From: Mycobacterium malmoense
Lineage (GTDB): Bacteria; Actinomycetota; Actinomycetes; Mycobacteriales; Mycobacteriaceae
Assembly: GCF_019645855.1 (NCBI RefSeq)
Contig: NZ_CP080999.1
Location: 2,604,001-2,668,000, forward strand
DNA: 64,000 bases
Direction of reading: 5' to 3'
The notes under the pieces were generated by a model. It saw nothing but the letters and a program-made list of their open reading frames with translations. It did not search any database and was not told the DNA's origin. How positions within the stretch are numbered: position 1 is the first letter of the stretch; each line of letters opens with the position of its first letter. The position numbers were made by a program, and so were the translations under genes. Positions 23,776-33,896 of the stretch are shown here, one piece after another.

Positions 23776-25950
23776 CTAACAGGTGGTCGGTGTCGTCGGA
23801 GGCGCGATCTCCGCGCGCACCGCCTCGGCCAGGGTCGCCGCCCGGCGATCGGTGAACACGTCCTCGAGCGTCATCGGCCGGCCATCGGGGCCGGTCAGCG
23901 GAACTCGCCAGTTCGGGTATTCGTCGGTGGTGCCCGGCTGATTCTGGGTGCGGCGGTCACCAACCGCATCGGTCAGCGCCACTCCCAACAGCCGCGACGG
24001 CGTCCGGCCCAGATACCGGTACAGGGCGAGGACGATCAGTTCCGGGTCTTGTTCATGTGCTGAGTAACCGTCATCCAACAGCCCGACCCGGCGCAGCTCG
24101 GCCATCCAGGCCGCCAGCTCGGCCCGGTCGGACTCGAGCTCTTCTTCGACGGGCCGGGTCAGCAGCCCCAGGGACTCCCGCAGCCGCACGTGGTCGCCGG
24201 CCAGGTAGCCGGCGGTCGGCGGCAGGTCGTGGGTGGTGACCGACGACAGGCAGTACTCGCGCCAGCGTTCGGCCGGCAGTGGGTTCAGTGGCCCGCCGTT
24301 TCCGTCGCGATCCAGCTCGAACCAGAGGATCGAGGTGCCCAGCACGCCGCGCAGCAAAAGGTAGTCGCGCACCCACGGTTCGACGGTGCCGAGGTCTTCG
24401 CCGACGACGAGCGCCCCGGCCCGATGGGCTTCCAGGGCGACGATGCCGATCATCGCTTCGTGGTCGTAGCGCACGTAGGTGCCCTCGGTGGGCGGCGCAC
24501 CCTTCGGGATCCACCACAGCCGGAACAACCCGATGATGTGGTCGATGCGGATCCCGCCGACGTGCCGCAGCGTGGCGCGGATCAGTGCGCGAAAGGGCCG
24601 ATACTCCTGCTCGTCCAGGCGGTCCGGACGCCACGGCGGCTGTGACCAGTCCTGGCCGAGCTGATTGAACTCGTCCGGCGGCGCGCCCGCGGTCACGCTC
24701 GGCGCCAAAACATCCTGCAGGGCCCAGGCGTCGGCGCCGTTGGGGTGCACACCGACGGCCAAGTCTCCCATGATGCCCAACGACATTCCGGCCCGTGTTG
24801 CCTGCGATTGCGCCGAGGCGAGTTGGTCGTCGAGTTGCCACTGCAGCCAGCGGTGGAAGTCGACCGCGTCCGAATTCCGTTCGGCGAAACCGGCGACACC
24901 GGCGGCGTCGGGATGCTGCAACGACTCCGGCCAGCGGTGCCAGTCACCGCCGTACTCGTCGGCCAGCGCACACCAGGTGGCGAAGTCGTCGAGCGCGCGG
25001 CCCGAGCGGTCACGGAACGCGGCGTACGCCAGCTCGCGGCCCGCCGATCGCGGCACGCGATGCAGCAGCTTGAGCGCCGCCCGCTTGGCCGCCCACGCGC
25101 TGTCGCGGTCGATGGTGTCGAGCCGTCCGGTTCGCTGTTGGACTTCCGACCGCAGCCGTCGCACCCGGCCACGCTTGGCCAGGTCGGCGAATTCGGGGAT
25201 CGCCTCAACGCGAAGGTAAAGCGGGTTGACGAAGCGCCGCGAGGTCGGCAGGTACGGCGAGGGCTCCATCGGGATCGTGGGCGCGGCCGCGTGCAGGGGA
25301 TTGACCAGGATGTAGTCGGCGCCATGGCGGGAGGCCGACCATACCGCCAGGTCCGTCAGATCGGTGAGATCGCCGACGCCCCACGACTGCCGGGACCGCA
25401 CGCTGTACAGCTGAGCGGCCAGACCCCAGGCGCGGCGGGCGCCGAGCCGCTCCGGCAGCCCGAGCCAGTCCGGCGTCACGATGAGCGCGGTGCTCGTCTG
25501 GGAGTCGCCGGAACGCAGGTGCACCCGGTGGTAGCCCAGCGGCAGGTCGGCGGGCAGCACGAAGCTGGCCTCGCCCACCCAGCGGCCGTCCAGATCGAAC
25601 GGCGGCGTGAAGTTGTCGACCTGCCGCACCCCGCCGCGCGCCGTGCCGTCCTCGAGCTGCAACCACACTTCGGCGGGATCACCGTGGGTCACGTGGACCC
25701 AGAACCGCGTCTGCTCACCGGTGCGCCCGACGATGGTCGCCGGCATCGGACGCGCCCAATACGTCCGCAGTTGCGCGGTCAGGGCGGCGTTGCGCTGCTG
25801 CTCGGTGCCGGCCGTGACATCGAGGGCGGCGAGCACGGTCACCAGCGTGGCCTCGGGGACCAGCACCCGCCGGCCGGTCCAGTCCTCGTACTCGGTCGCG
25901 ACGCCGAACCGCCTGGCGAGTTCGACCAGCGAGGGCGCGAGCTCAGTCAT
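23776..25950 (-). CDS. malQ: 4-alpha-glucanotransferase (amylomaltase)
   Basis: A 724-residue GH77 amylomaltase that transfers alpha-1,4-glucan segments between maltodextrins. The open frame extends 42 codons upstream, but ATG 25950 (MTELAPSLVELARRFGV) gives the length I recall for the M. tuberculosis enzyme. Family segments are present: WGVGDLTDLTDL, LVNPLHAAAPTIPMEPSPYLP, GGIRIDHIIGLFRLWWIPKG with the nucleophile-region aspartate, VGEDLGTVEPWVR with the acid/base glutamate, and SVTTHDLPPTAGYLAG. It stands divergently next to eccB5, as in M. tuberculosis Rv1781c, and anchors the left border of the ESX-5 locus. Confidence 0.95.
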   Translation of the reverse strand: MTELAPSLVELARRFGVATEYEDWTGRRVLVPEATLVTVLAALDVTAGTEQQRNAALTAQLRTYWARPMPATIVGRTGEQTRFWVHVTHGDPAEVWLQLEDGTARGGVRQVDNFTPPFDLDGRWVGEASFVLPADLPLGYHRVHLRSGDSQTSTALIVTPDWLGLPERLGARRAWGLAAQLYSVRSRQSWGVGDLTDLTDLAVWSASRHGADYILVNPLHAAAPTIPMEPSPYLPTSRRFVNPLYLRVEAIPEFADLAKRGRVRRLRSEVQQRTGRLDTIDRDSAWAAKRAALKLLHRVPRSAGRELAYAAFRDRSGRALDDFATWCALADEYGGDWHRWPESLQHPDAAGVAGFAERNSDAVDFHRWLQWQLDDQLASAQSQATRAGMSLGIMGDLAVGVHPNGADAWALQDVLAPSVTAGAPPDEFNQLGQDWSQPPWRPDRLDEQEYRPFRALIRATLRHVGGIRIDHIIGLFRLWWIPKGAPPTEGTYVRYDHEAMIGIVALEAHRAGALVVGEDLGTVEPWVRDYLLLRGVLGTSILWFELDRDGNGGPLNPLPAERWREYCLSSVTTHDLPPTAGYLAGDHVRLRESLGLLTRPVEEELESDRAELAAWMAELRRVGLLDDGYSAHEQDPELIVLALYRYLGRTPSRLLGVALTDAVGDRRTQNQPGTTDEYPNWRVPLTGPDGRPMTLEDVFTDRRAATLAEAVRAEIAPPTTPTTC

Positions 25951-26392
25951 GCCGCCCATCTTGCTTGCCGGACCCGTCCGGCAAGGATCCGGGCCGACGC
26001 GGCCCGTTCCGGCGGACCGGCCGCGGTTGTTTTGCTGGCCGGCCAACCGTCGCGCCCTCGCCCGCCGGCCCAGCAACGTGTTCGGTGAAAGCGGACGTTC
26101 GACAGGACGAGTTGGCGATCCGCCGCTACCATGCCCTGTGGAGACACGAATAATCCGGCCGGGGGATCCGGTGGGGGTATACCGAAAGTGCCAGCTCGGT
26201 GGCGTGAGCCGCCGCCGGCACCGTTCGCGAAGGTGGCGACTCGAAAGCGGCCGGAATCATATATAGCGAGACGTAAAAGCGACCGCGTGCGGCGCAGCGT
26301 GGCGAGGTGCGTGCGGGTGGCTTACCGTTATCGATGGGATTCGCGCGCTGGGCAATGTCCAGGCGTTCTAACAGACCGGATGGTGAATTTAC
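25951..26392. promoter_or_regulatory. malQ/eccB5 divergent intergenic region (ESX-5 promoter)
   Basis: These 442 bases lie between divergent genes and contain no supported gene. A CATATATAG stretch near 26257 and TACCGTT/TTATCGAT near 26322 are candidate -10 elements for the rightward eccB5-eccC5 transcript. A GGGGGTATACC stretch lies near 26170. No convincing operator palindrome was found. Confidence 0.45.
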
Positions 26393-27910
26393 GTGGCGGA
26401 AGAAAGTCGCGGGCAGCGCGGGTCGGGCTACGGCCTTGGGTTGTCGACCCGAACCCAGGTGACCGGGTATCAGTTCCTTGCCCGCCGAACCGCGATGGCG
26501 CTGACCCGCTGGCGGGTCCGCATGGAGATCGAACCGGGACGGCGTCAGACGCTGGCCGTCGTGGCATCGATTTCCGCCGCGCTGGTGGTTTGCCTGGGCG
26601 CGCTGCTGTGGTCGTTCATCAGCCCGTCGGGGCAGATCAACGAGTCGCCGATCATCGCCGACCGCGATTCCGGCGCCCTGTACGTGCGCGTCGGTGACAA
26701 GTTGTATCCGGCGCTGAATTTGGCCTCGGCGCGGCTGATCACCGGCCGGCCGGACAACCCGCACCTGGTTCGGTCAGGCCAGATCGCCAACCTGCCGCGC
26801 GGGCCGCTGGTGGGCATCCCGGGCGCGCCGTCGAATTTTGCGCCCAAGACCCCGCCCGCTTCGTCGTGGCTGGTGTGCGACACCGTGGCCACCTCGACCG
26901 GGGTCGGGGCGCCGTCGGGCGTGACGGTGACGGTGATCGACGGCGTCCCGGACCTCAGCGGCCACCGGCAGGTATTGAACGGGTCGGATGCCGTGGTGCT
27001 GAACTACGGCGGGGACGCGTGGGTGATCCGGCAGGGACGCCGGTCGCGCATCGACGCGACGAACCGGTCGGTGTTGCTGCCGCTGGGTTTGACGCCGGAG
27101 CAGGTCAGCATGGCAAAGCCGATGAGCCGCGCCCTCTACGACGCGTTGCCGGTGGGGCCCGAACTGACGGTGCCGGACGTGCAGAACGCCGGCTCTCCGG
27201 CGTCGTTCCCGGGGGCGCCCGGCCCGGTCGGGACGGTGATCGTCACCCCACAAATCAGTGGGCCGCAACAGTATTCGCTGGTGTTGGCCGATGGCGTGCA
27301 GACGCTGCCACCCCTGGTCGCCCAGATCTTGCAGAACGCCGGCCCGGGCAACACCAAGCCGGTGACCGTGGAACCGTCCGCGTTGGCAAAAATGCCGGTG
27401 GTCAACAAGCTCGACCTGTCGTCGTACCCGGACACCCCGCTGAACGTGATGGATATCCGGGAGAACCCGGCGACCTGCTGGTGGTGGCAGAAGACCTCCG
27501 GTGAGAACCGGGCCCGCATCCAGGTCGTGTCCGGGTCGACCATTCCGGTCGCGACCAAGGACGCGAGCAAGGTGGTGTCCTTGGTGAAGGCCGACACGAC
27601 CGGCCGCGAAGCCGACCAGGTCTACTTCGGTCCCGACTACGCCAACTTCGTGGCCGTCACCGGCAACGATCCCGGCGCCAAGACGACGGAATCGTTGTGG
27701 TGGCTCACGGACGCGGGCGCCCGGTTCGGAGTGGACGACACCCGCGACGTCCGCGAGGCGTTGGGTTTGAAGACCATGCCGAGCCTGGCGCCGTGGGTCG
27801 CGCTGCGGCTGCTGCCGCAAGGTCCGACCCTGTCACGAGCGGACGCGTTAGTGGAGCACGACACCTTACCGATGGACATGTCCCCCGCAGAGTTGGTGGT
27901 ACCGAAGTGA
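26393..27910 (+). CDS. eccB5: ESX-5 type VII secretion component EccB5
   Basis: A 505-residue inner-membrane protein of the ESX-5 core complex. It has a cytoplasmic N-terminus (STRTQVTGYQFLARRTAMAL), one membrane span at about residues 60-82 (LAVVASISAALVVCLGALLW) and a large periplasmic repeat domain with cysteines C162 and C361 (probable disulfide). EccB with EccC, EccD and EccE forms the hexameric membrane pore. It starts at GTG 26393. Its stop overlaps the eccC5 GTG (GTGA), so the two are coupled. Sequence and length closely match M. tuberculosis Rv1782. Confidence 0.97.
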   Translation: MAEESRGQRGSGYGLGLSTRTQVTGYQFLARRTAMALTRWRVRMEIEPGRRQTLAVVASISAALVVCLGALLWSFISPSGQINESPIIADRDSGALYVRVGDKLYPALNLASARLITGRPDNPHLVRSGQIANLPRGPLVGIPGAPSNFAPKTPPASSWLVCDTVATSTGVGAPSGVTVTVIDGVPDLSGHRQVLNGSDAVVLNYGGDAWVIRQGRRSRIDATNRSVLLPLGLTPEQVSMAKPMSRALYDALPVGPELTVPDVQNAGSPASFPGAPGPVGTVIVTPQISGPQQYSLVLADGVQTLPPLVAQILQNAGPGNTKPVTVEPSALAKMPVVNKLDLSSYPDTPLNVMDIRENPATCWWWQKTSGENRARIQVVSGSTIPVATKDASKVVSLVKADTTGREADQVYFGPDYANFVAVTGNDPGAKTTESLWWLTDAGARFGVDDTRDVREALGLKTMPSLAPWVALRLLPQGPTLSRADALVEHDTLPMDMSPAELVVPK

Positions 27911-30900
27911 AACGTGGATTTGCGCGGCCGACACCGGAAAAGGCTCCGGTAATCAAGCCGGAGAACATCGTCCTTCCGACGCCGTTGAGCATCCCGCCGC
28001 CGGAAGGCAAGCCCTGGTGGCTGATTGTGGTCGGTGTGGTGGTGGTCGGCCTGCTGATCGGCATGGTCGCCATGACCTTCGCCAGCGGCTCACACGTCTT
28101 CGGGGGCGCCGGCTCGATCTTCCCGATCTTTATGATCGGTGGCGTCGCGATGATGATGTTCGGCGGCCGGTTCGGCGGCCAGCAGCAGATGAGCCGGCCG
28201 AAGCTGGACGCGATGCGCGCCCAGTTCATGTTGATGCTGGACATGCTGCGCGAGACGGCCCACGAGTCGGCCGACAGCATGGACGCCAACTACCGCTGGT
28301 ACCACCCGGCACCGGTCACGCTGGCGGCCGCCGTCGGAGCGCCGCGGATGTGGGAACGCAAGCCGGACGGCAAGGACCTCAACTTCGGTGTCGTGCGGGT
28401 CGGCGTGGGCATGACGCGTCCCGAGGTGACCTGGGGTGAGCCCCAGAACATGCCGACCGACATCGAGCTGGAGCCGGTCACCGGCAAGGCCCTTCAGGAA
28501 TTCGGGCGCTATCAAAGCGTCGTCTACAACCTGCCGAAGATGATCTCGCTGCTGGTCGAGCCGTGGTACTCGCTGATCGGGGAGCGCGAGCAGGTCCTGG
28601 GATTGATGCGGGCGATCGTCTGCCAGCTGTCGTTCTCCCACGGACCCGACCACGTGCAGATGATCGTGGTCAGCTCGGACCTGGAGGAATGGGACTGGGT
28701 GAAGTGGCTTCCGCACTTCGGTGATCCGCGGCGTCAGGACGCGGCGGGTAACGCGCGGATGGTCTATGCCTCGGTGCGGGAGTTCGCCGCGGAGCAAGCC
28801 GAATTGTTCGCCGGCCGCGGGTCTTTCACCCCCCGGCATGCCAGCTCGTCGGCGCAGACCCCGACGCCGCACACCGTGATCATCGCCGACGTCACGGATC
28901 CGCAGTGGGAGTACGTGATCAGCGCCGAGGGTATCGACGGGGTGACGTTCTTCGACCTGACCGGCGCTTCGATGTGGTCCTCCGTCCCCGAGCGGACGTT
29001 GCGGTTCGACGAGAGGGGCGTGATCGAGGCACTGCCCCGCGACCGCGACACCTGGATGGTGATCGACGAGAAGCCCTGGTTCTTCGCTCTCACCGACCAT
29101 CTCAGCATCGCGGAGGCCGAGGAGTTCGCCCAGAAGCTGGCGCGCTGGCGGCTTGCCGAGGCGTACGAAGAGATCGGCCAGCGGGTGGCCCACATCGGCG
29201 CCCGGGACATCTTGTCCTACTACGGGGTCGACGATCCGGCACGTATCGACTTCGACACGCTGTGGGGAAACCGCACCGACACGATGGGCCGGTCGCGGTT
29301 GCGGGCGCCGTTCGGCAACCGCTCCGACAATGGCGAGCTGCTGTTCTTGGACATGAAGTCGCTCGACGAGGGCGGCGACGGTCCGCACGGGGTCATGTCG
29401 GGGACAACGGGTTCGGGCAAGTCGATGCTGGTGCGCGTGGTCATCGAGTCGCTGATGCTCGGGCATCCACCGGACGAGCTGCAGTTCGTGCTGGCCGACC
29501 TCAAGGGAGGGTCAGCGGTCAAGCCGTTCGAAGGGGTGCCGCACGTATCGCGCATTATCACCGACCTGGAAGATGACCAGGCGCTGATGGAGCGCTTCCT
29601 GGACGCGCTGTGGGGCGAAATCTCCCGCCGCAAGGAGATCTGCTTCAGCGCGGGTGTTGACGACGCCAAGGAGTACAACGCCGTGCGCGGCAGGATGCGC
29701 GCGCGCGGCCAGGACATGACGCCGCTGCCGATGCTCGTGGTGGTCATCGACGAGTTCTACGAATGGTTCCGCATCATGCCGACGGCGGTCGACGTTCTGG
29801 ACTCGATTGGCCGGCAGGGCCGCGCCTACTGGATCCACCTGATGATGGCGTCGCAGACCATTGAGAGCCGAGCCGAAAAGCTCATGGAGAACATGGGTTA
29901 CCGCTTGGTGCTGAAAGCGCGGACCGCCGGGGCGGCGCAGGCCGCTGGTGTGCCGAACGCGGTGAACCTGCCGGCCCAGCCCGGGTTGGGCTATTTCCGC
30001 AGGAGCCTCGAGGATGTCGTCCGATTCCAGGCCGAATTCCTGTGGCGGGACTATTACTCTCCCGATGTCACCATCGACGGCGAGGAAGCGCCTCAGTTGG
30101 TGCACAGCATCGATTACGTTCGCCCGCAATTGTTTACCAACTCGTTCACCCCGCTCGAGGTGAGCGTTGGGGGACCGGACGTCGACGGGCCGGCCGTCCA
30201 CTCGAACGGCGAGGCGCACGACCTGGCGGAAGCCGAGGAAGAGGACGACGAAGGGCTCAGGACACCAAGAGTCGGGACGGTGATCATCGATCAGCTCCGC
30301 CAGATCGACTTCGAGCCCTATCGACTGTGGCAGCCTCCGCTGACCCGACCCGTGCCCATCGACGAGCTGGTCAACCGGTTCCTCGGCCACCCGTGGCAAA
30401 AGGACTATGGCTCCGCCCGGGACCTGGTGTTCCCGATCGGGATCATCGACCGCCCGTTCAAGCACGATCAGCCGCCGTGGACGGTTGACACGTCCGGGCC
30501 CGGCGCCAACGTCCTGATCCTGGGCGCCGGGGGCTCGGGCAAAACGACCGCGCTGCAGACGCTGATCTGCTCGGCCGCGTTGACGCACACTCCCGAGCAG
30601 GTCCAGTTCTACTGCCTGGCCTACAGCGGTACCGCGTTGACCACGGTGGCTCGTTTGCCCCATGTCGGCGAGGTGGCCGGTCCCACCGACCCCTACGGCG
30701 TCCGCCGCACCATTGCCGAACTGCTCGCCCTGGTGCGTGAGCGCAAACGCAGCTTCCTCGAATACGGAATCGCCTCGATGGAGATGTTCCGGCGCCGCAA
30801 GTTCGGCGGCGAGCCCGGCCCGGTGCCCAATGACGGGTTCGGCGACGTCTACCTGGTGATCGACAACTACCGGGCATTGGCCGAGGAAAACGAGGTGCTG

Positions 30901-32085
30901 ATCGAGCAGGCGAACCTGATCATCAACCAGGGCCCGTCGTTCGGGGTGCACGTGGTGGTCACCGCCGATCGCGAATCGGAGCTGCGCCCGCCGGTGCGCA
31001 GCGGTTTCGGTTCCCGGATCGAGTTGCGGCTGGCCGCGGTGGAAGACGCCAAGCTGGTGCGCTCCCGGTTCGCCAAGGACGTTCCGGTCAAACCGGGACG
31101 CGGCATGGTTGCGGTCAACTACGTCCGGCTCGAGTCCGACCCGCAGGCGGGCCTGCACACGCTGGTGGCCCGGCCGGCGCTGGCAAGCACGCCCGCGAAC
31201 GTCTTCGAGTCCGACAGCATCGTCGAAGCGGTCAGCAGGCTGACGAGCGGCCAGGCCACGCCGATACGCCGGCTGCCCGCGCGGTTCGGCGTGGAACAGG
31301 TGCGCGAGCTGGCCGCCCGGGACACCCGCCAAAGTGTCGGTGTCGGCGGAATCGCCTGGGCCATATCGGAATTAGACCTGGCGCCGGTCTATCTGAACTT
31401 CGCCGAGAACTCGCATCTGATGATCACGGGTCGACGCGAATGTGGAAAGACCACCGCGCTGGCCACCATCATGTCCGAAATCGGCCGGCTCTACGCACCC
31501 GGAGCCAGCAGCGCGCCGGCGACGTCGCAACCCTCGGCTCAGGTGTGGCTCGTCGACCCGCGTCGTCAGCTGCTGACCGTACTGGGCTCCGACCATGTCG
31601 AGAAGTTCGCCTACAACCTCGACGGCATACAGGCGATGATGAATGACCTGTCGGCCCTGCTGGCCAGCCGCGAACCGCCGCCCGGTTTGTCGGCGGAAGA
31701 GTTGTTGGCGCACTCCTGGTGGAGCGGACCGGAGATCTTCTTGATCGTGGACGACATTCAGCAGCTGCCAGCGGGTTTCGACTCGCCGCTGCACAAGGCA
31801 GCCGCCTGGGTGACCAGGGCCGCCGACGTCGGCTTGCACGTGATCGTCACCCGCTCGTTCGGCGGTTGGTCTTCGGCCGGCAGCGACCCGATGCTGCGGG
31901 CACTGCACCAGGCGAATGCGCCGTTGCTGGTCATGGACGCCGACCCCGACGAGGGCTTCATCCGCGGCAAGATGAAGGGTGGTCCGTTGCCCCGTGGCCG
32001 AGGCCTGTTGATGGCCGAGGACACCGGTGTGTTCGTCCAGGTGGCCGCCACCGAGTTCCGCAAGCAGGACGCGGGCAGGACTTAA
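27907..32085 (+). CDS. eccC5: ESX-5 motor ATPase EccC5 (FtsK/SpoIIIE-like)
   Basis: A 1392-residue ATPase that recognises and drives ESX-5 substrates. Two membrane spans lie near residues 36-85 (WWLIVVGVVVVGLLIGMV, then IFPIFMIGGVAMMMFGG). A DUF domain and three FtsK-like nucleotide-binding domains follow, with Walker A motifs GTTGSGKS (about residue 500), GAGGSGKTT (about 876) and GRRECGKTT (about 1178). The Walker B motif of the first (MLVVVIDEFYEW) is clear. The start is GTG 27907, overlapping the eccB5 stop; the in-frame extension upstream lies inside eccB5. The single uninterrupted frame is equivalent to M. tuberculosis Rv1783. Confidence 0.97.
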   Translation: MKRGFARPTPEKAPVIKPENIVLPTPLSIPPPEGKPWWLIVVGVVVVGLLIGMVAMTFASGSHVFGGAGSIFPIFMIGGVAMMMFGGRFGGQQQMSRPKLDAMRAQFMLMLDMLRETAHESADSMDANYRWYHPAPVTLAAAVGAPRMWERKPDGKDLNFGVVRVGVGMTRPEVTWGEPQNMPTDIELEPVTGKALQEFGRYQSVVYNLPKMISLLVEPWYSLIGEREQVLGLMRAIVCQLSFSHGPDHVQMIVVSSDLEEWDWVKWLPHFGDPRRQDAAGNARMVYASVREFAAEQAELFAGRGSFTPRHASSSAQTPTPHTVIIADVTDPQWEYVISAEGIDGVTFFDLTGASMWSSVPERTLRFDERGVIEALPRDRDTWMVIDEKPWFFALTDHLSIAEAEEFAQKLARWRLAEAYEEIGQRVAHIGARDILSYYGVDDPARIDFDTLWGNRTDTMGRSRLRAPFGNRSDNGELLFLDMKSLDEGGDGPHGVMSGTTGSGKSMLVRVVIESLMLGHPPDELQFVLADLKGGSAVKPFEGVPHVSRIITDLEDDQALMERFLDALWGEISRRKEICFSAGVDDAKEYNAVRGRMRARGQDMTPLPMLVVVIDEFYEWFRIMPTAVDVLDSIGRQGRAYWIHLMMASQTIESRAEKLMENMGYRLVLKARTAGAAQAAGVPNAVNLPAQPGLGYFRRSLEDVVRFQAEFLWRDYYSPDVTIDGEEAPQLVHSIDYVRPQLFTNSFTPLEVSVGGPDVDGPAVHSNGEAHDLAEAEEEDDEGLRTPRVGTVIIDQLRQIDFEPYRLWQPPLTRPVPIDELVNRFLGHPWQKDYGSARDLVFPIGIIDRPFKHDQPPWTVDTSGPGANVLILGAGGSGKTTALQTLICSAALTHTPEQVQFYCLAYSGTALTTVARLPHVGEVAGPTDPYGVRRTIAELLALVRERKRSFLEYGIASMEMFRRRKFGGEPGPVPNDGFGDVYLVIDNYRALAEENEVLIEQANLIINQGPSFGVHVVVTADRESELRPPVRSGFGSRIELRLAAVEDAKLVRSRFAKDVPVKPGRGMVAVNYVRLESDPQAGLHTLVARPALASTPANVFESDSIVEAVSRLTSGQATPIRRLPARFGVEQVRELAARDTRQSVGVGGIAWAISELDLAPVYLNFAENSHLMITGRRECGKTTALATIMSEIGRLYAPGASSAPATSQPSAQVWLVDPRRQLLTVLGSDHVEKFAYNLDGIQAMMNDLSALLASREPPPGLSAEELLAHSWWSGPEIFLIVDDIQQLPAGFDSPLHKAAAWVTRAADVGLHVIVTRSFGGWSSAGSDPMLRALHQANAPLLVMDADPDEGFIRGKMKGGPLPRGRGLLMAEDTGVFVQVAATEFRKQDAGRT

Positions 32086-32130
32086 AACGACTACAGCCGC
32101 TGCGCTGGAGTTGACTCGGCCCGGCCGGGA

Positions 32131-33306
32131 TCAACCCCAGCGCAGCGGCAATTCCTTGAGCGCGAAGGTCTTTGACGGGAATTTGATTTCGGGGCTGTAA
32201 TCCGGGGGCAGTTCGAAGTCGGGGATCTGCTTGAGCCATTCCGCGACGATGATCGTCAGCTCTATCCGCGCCAGATGAGAGCCCAAACAACGGTGCGGTC
32301 CGCCACCAAATCCCCAGTGCCGGTGCACCTTTCCGTCCATGACCAGCTCATCGATGGACATCGCGTCGCTGCCGTCGCGGTTGACCGCGGCCATGCACAA
32401 CCGCACCGACGTGCCCGCGGGCAGCGTCATTCCCCCGACGGTGACGACCTCCGTCGTCACCCGGGGCGCCACCGGTGCCGACGGCTCCAGCCGGACGATC
32501 TCTTCGATGAAAACCCTGATCTGCTTGGGATCACCCCGAACCGCGTCGCGCAGCTGCGGTCTGCGCGCCAATTCGAACAGGGAGAATCCGATCGCCGCGG
32601 TCACCGTGTCCAGGCCCGCCAGGATCAAGAGGTGACTCATGCCCAGCAGTTCGAGGTCACTGAAGTTGCCGTCGCCGGTCATCACCCGCGACAACATGTC
32701 GGAGCCCGGGTTTTGCCGGCGCTGCTGGATCGCGTCGGTGAGATATGCCAACAACTCCTGTCCCTTGTCGAGGTCGGCCTGGGTCATGAAGGGCTTGTCG
32801 GCGACGACGGCGTCTTTCCAAGCGATCACGCGGTCGAGATCCTCCAACGGCAGGCCGTACAGGTCGAGGAAAACCTGGAACGGATATAGCCTCGCGAAAT
32901 CTGCCATCGCTTCGCACTCGCCCCGCTCGGCAAAGGCGGCGATCATCTCGGTGGCGTGGCGCTGCAGCACCGGCCGGGACTTACTCAATCCCTGCGGGCT
33001 GAAATACGGTTGCAGGATCTTGCGGTAACGGGTGTGCTCCGGCGGGTCGAACGCCAGCGGCACCACCGGCAGCGGGCTACCGGGCGGCTGAAGCGCCAGC
33101 CGCGACGAGAAGACCTTGGGATTGCGCAGCGCGGCCAGCACGTCCTCACGTCGCGTCAGGTAATAGTGGCCGTTCATGAACACCACCGGCCCGGCGTCCC
33201 GCAGTGTCTTCCATCCGACACTTCGGTCGGCGGACATCGGTAACTTGGAGTATTCGAGCCGGGGTAGGTAGAACGTGCCTGGCTGGCTTTCGCCAAGAGT
33301 GCTCAT
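32131..33306 (-). CDS. cyp143: Cytochrome P450, CYP143 family
   Basis: A 391-residue soluble P450. The heme-binding loop FGGGPHRCLGSHLARIEL carries the cysteine ligand C340. The I-helix (LLILAGLDTVTAAIGFSLFEL) and the FDPPEHTRYRKILQPYFSP segment are present. The I-helix threonine is retained. It lies divergently from a small ferredoxin that probably donates electrons, the arrangement of Rv1785c/Rv1786 inside the M. tuberculosis ESX-5 locus. The physiological substrate is unknown. It starts at ATG 33306. Confidence 0.95.
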   Translation of the reverse strand: MSTLGESQPGTFYLPRLEYSKLPMSADRSVGWKTLRDAGPVVFMNGHYYLTRREDVLAALRNPKVFSSRLALQPPGSPLPVVPLAFDPPEHTRYRKILQPYFSPQGLSKSRPVLQRHATEMIAAFAERGECEAMADFARLYPFQVFLDLYGLPLEDLDRVIAWKDAVVADKPFMTQADLDKGQELLAYLTDAIQQRRQNPGSDMLSRVMTGDGNFSDLELLGMSHLLILAGLDTVTAAIGFSLFELARRPQLRDAVRGDPKQIRVFIEEIVRLEPSAPVAPRVTTEVVTVGGMTLPAGTSVRLCMAAVNRDGSDAMSIDELVMDGKVHRHWGFGGGPHRCLGSHLARIELTIIVAEWLKQIPDFELPPDYSPEIKFPSKTFALKELPLRWG

Positions 33307-33576
33307 GCGCTCCGATCCCCGTTTGTCCGTGCGTTTTTCGTGCCTTAGGCGTCTTCCAGGCCGTGCTTGCGACCTTCGTCGTCACCGGTTTGTGGTGGCA
33401 CACCAATATCGCATGTGCGGCAAAGGGGCACCATTCCACTGACCGGCGAATACCAAGGTTTAGCTCGGCGGCCGCGATCGGCAATGATCTTCTAGACTTT
33501 ATAGACCGACTAATCTACCCATCGATTTATCAAGCCTATCTGGGTGTTCCCCTAAGCCGTGGAAGAAGGAAACCTT
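33307..33576. promoter_or_regulatory. Divergent promoter region of cyp143 and its ferredoxin
   Basis: About 270 non-coding bases. The part nearest the ferredoxin (33488-33540) is AT-rich, with TCTAGACTTTATAGACCG and TTTATCAAG stretches that could hold the rightward -10. I see no palindrome strong enough to name an operator. Confidence 0.4.
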
Positions 33577-33771
33577 GTGAAGGTTCGTCTCGAAAAGTCC
33601 AGGTGCGTGGGCCACGCCCAGTGCTACGCCGTCGATCCAGACCTGTTCCCAATCGACGACTCGGGCTATTCGATTCTCGAGGAACACGAGGTGAGGCCCG
33701 AGGACGAGCAGTTGACCCGTGACGGTGTGGCCTCCTGCCCGGAAATGGCGTTGATTATCGAAGCGGACTAG
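33577..33771 (+). CDS. Small [3Fe-4S]/[4Fe-4S] ferredoxin, partner of CYP143
   Basis: A 64-residue ferredoxin. Its cluster ligands are CVGHAQC (the first cysteine, a non-cysteine at the usual second position, then C) and the C-terminal CPEMA. This is the three-cysteine pattern of P450-associated 3Fe-4S ferredoxins. I chose the GTG at 33577, since GAAGGA lies 6 nt upstream. Its position corresponds to M. tuberculosis Rv1786. It should transfer electrons to the divergent CYP143. Confidence 0.9.
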   Translation: MKVRLEKSRCVGHAQCYAVDPDLFPIDDSGYSILEEHEVRPEDEQLTRDGVASCPEMALIIEAD

Positions 33772-33846
33772 CGGCGCGACGTCACAATTGTCCGGCCCAC
33801 CGGGCGGAGCCAAAAAGCAAACGGGACATGAACGTTTAGTTATCGA

Positions 33847-33896
33847 GAATGAACCGCGGCTGGCCGGGAATGAACATTGGTTGGCTTGGAATGAAC
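33847..33896 (+). repeat. Three GAATGAAC repeats spaced exactly 21 bp
   Basis: GAATGAAC occurs at 33847, 33868 and 33889, a strict 21-bp period (two helical turns), in the 500-bp non-coding stretch between the ferredoxin and the PPE25-like gene. Flanking bases are partly repeated too (GGCTGGCCGG, GGTTGGCTTG). The phasing suggests binding of a protein to one face of DNA, upstream of the PE/PPE operon. The rest of 33772-34274 shows no gene. Confidence 0.5.
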
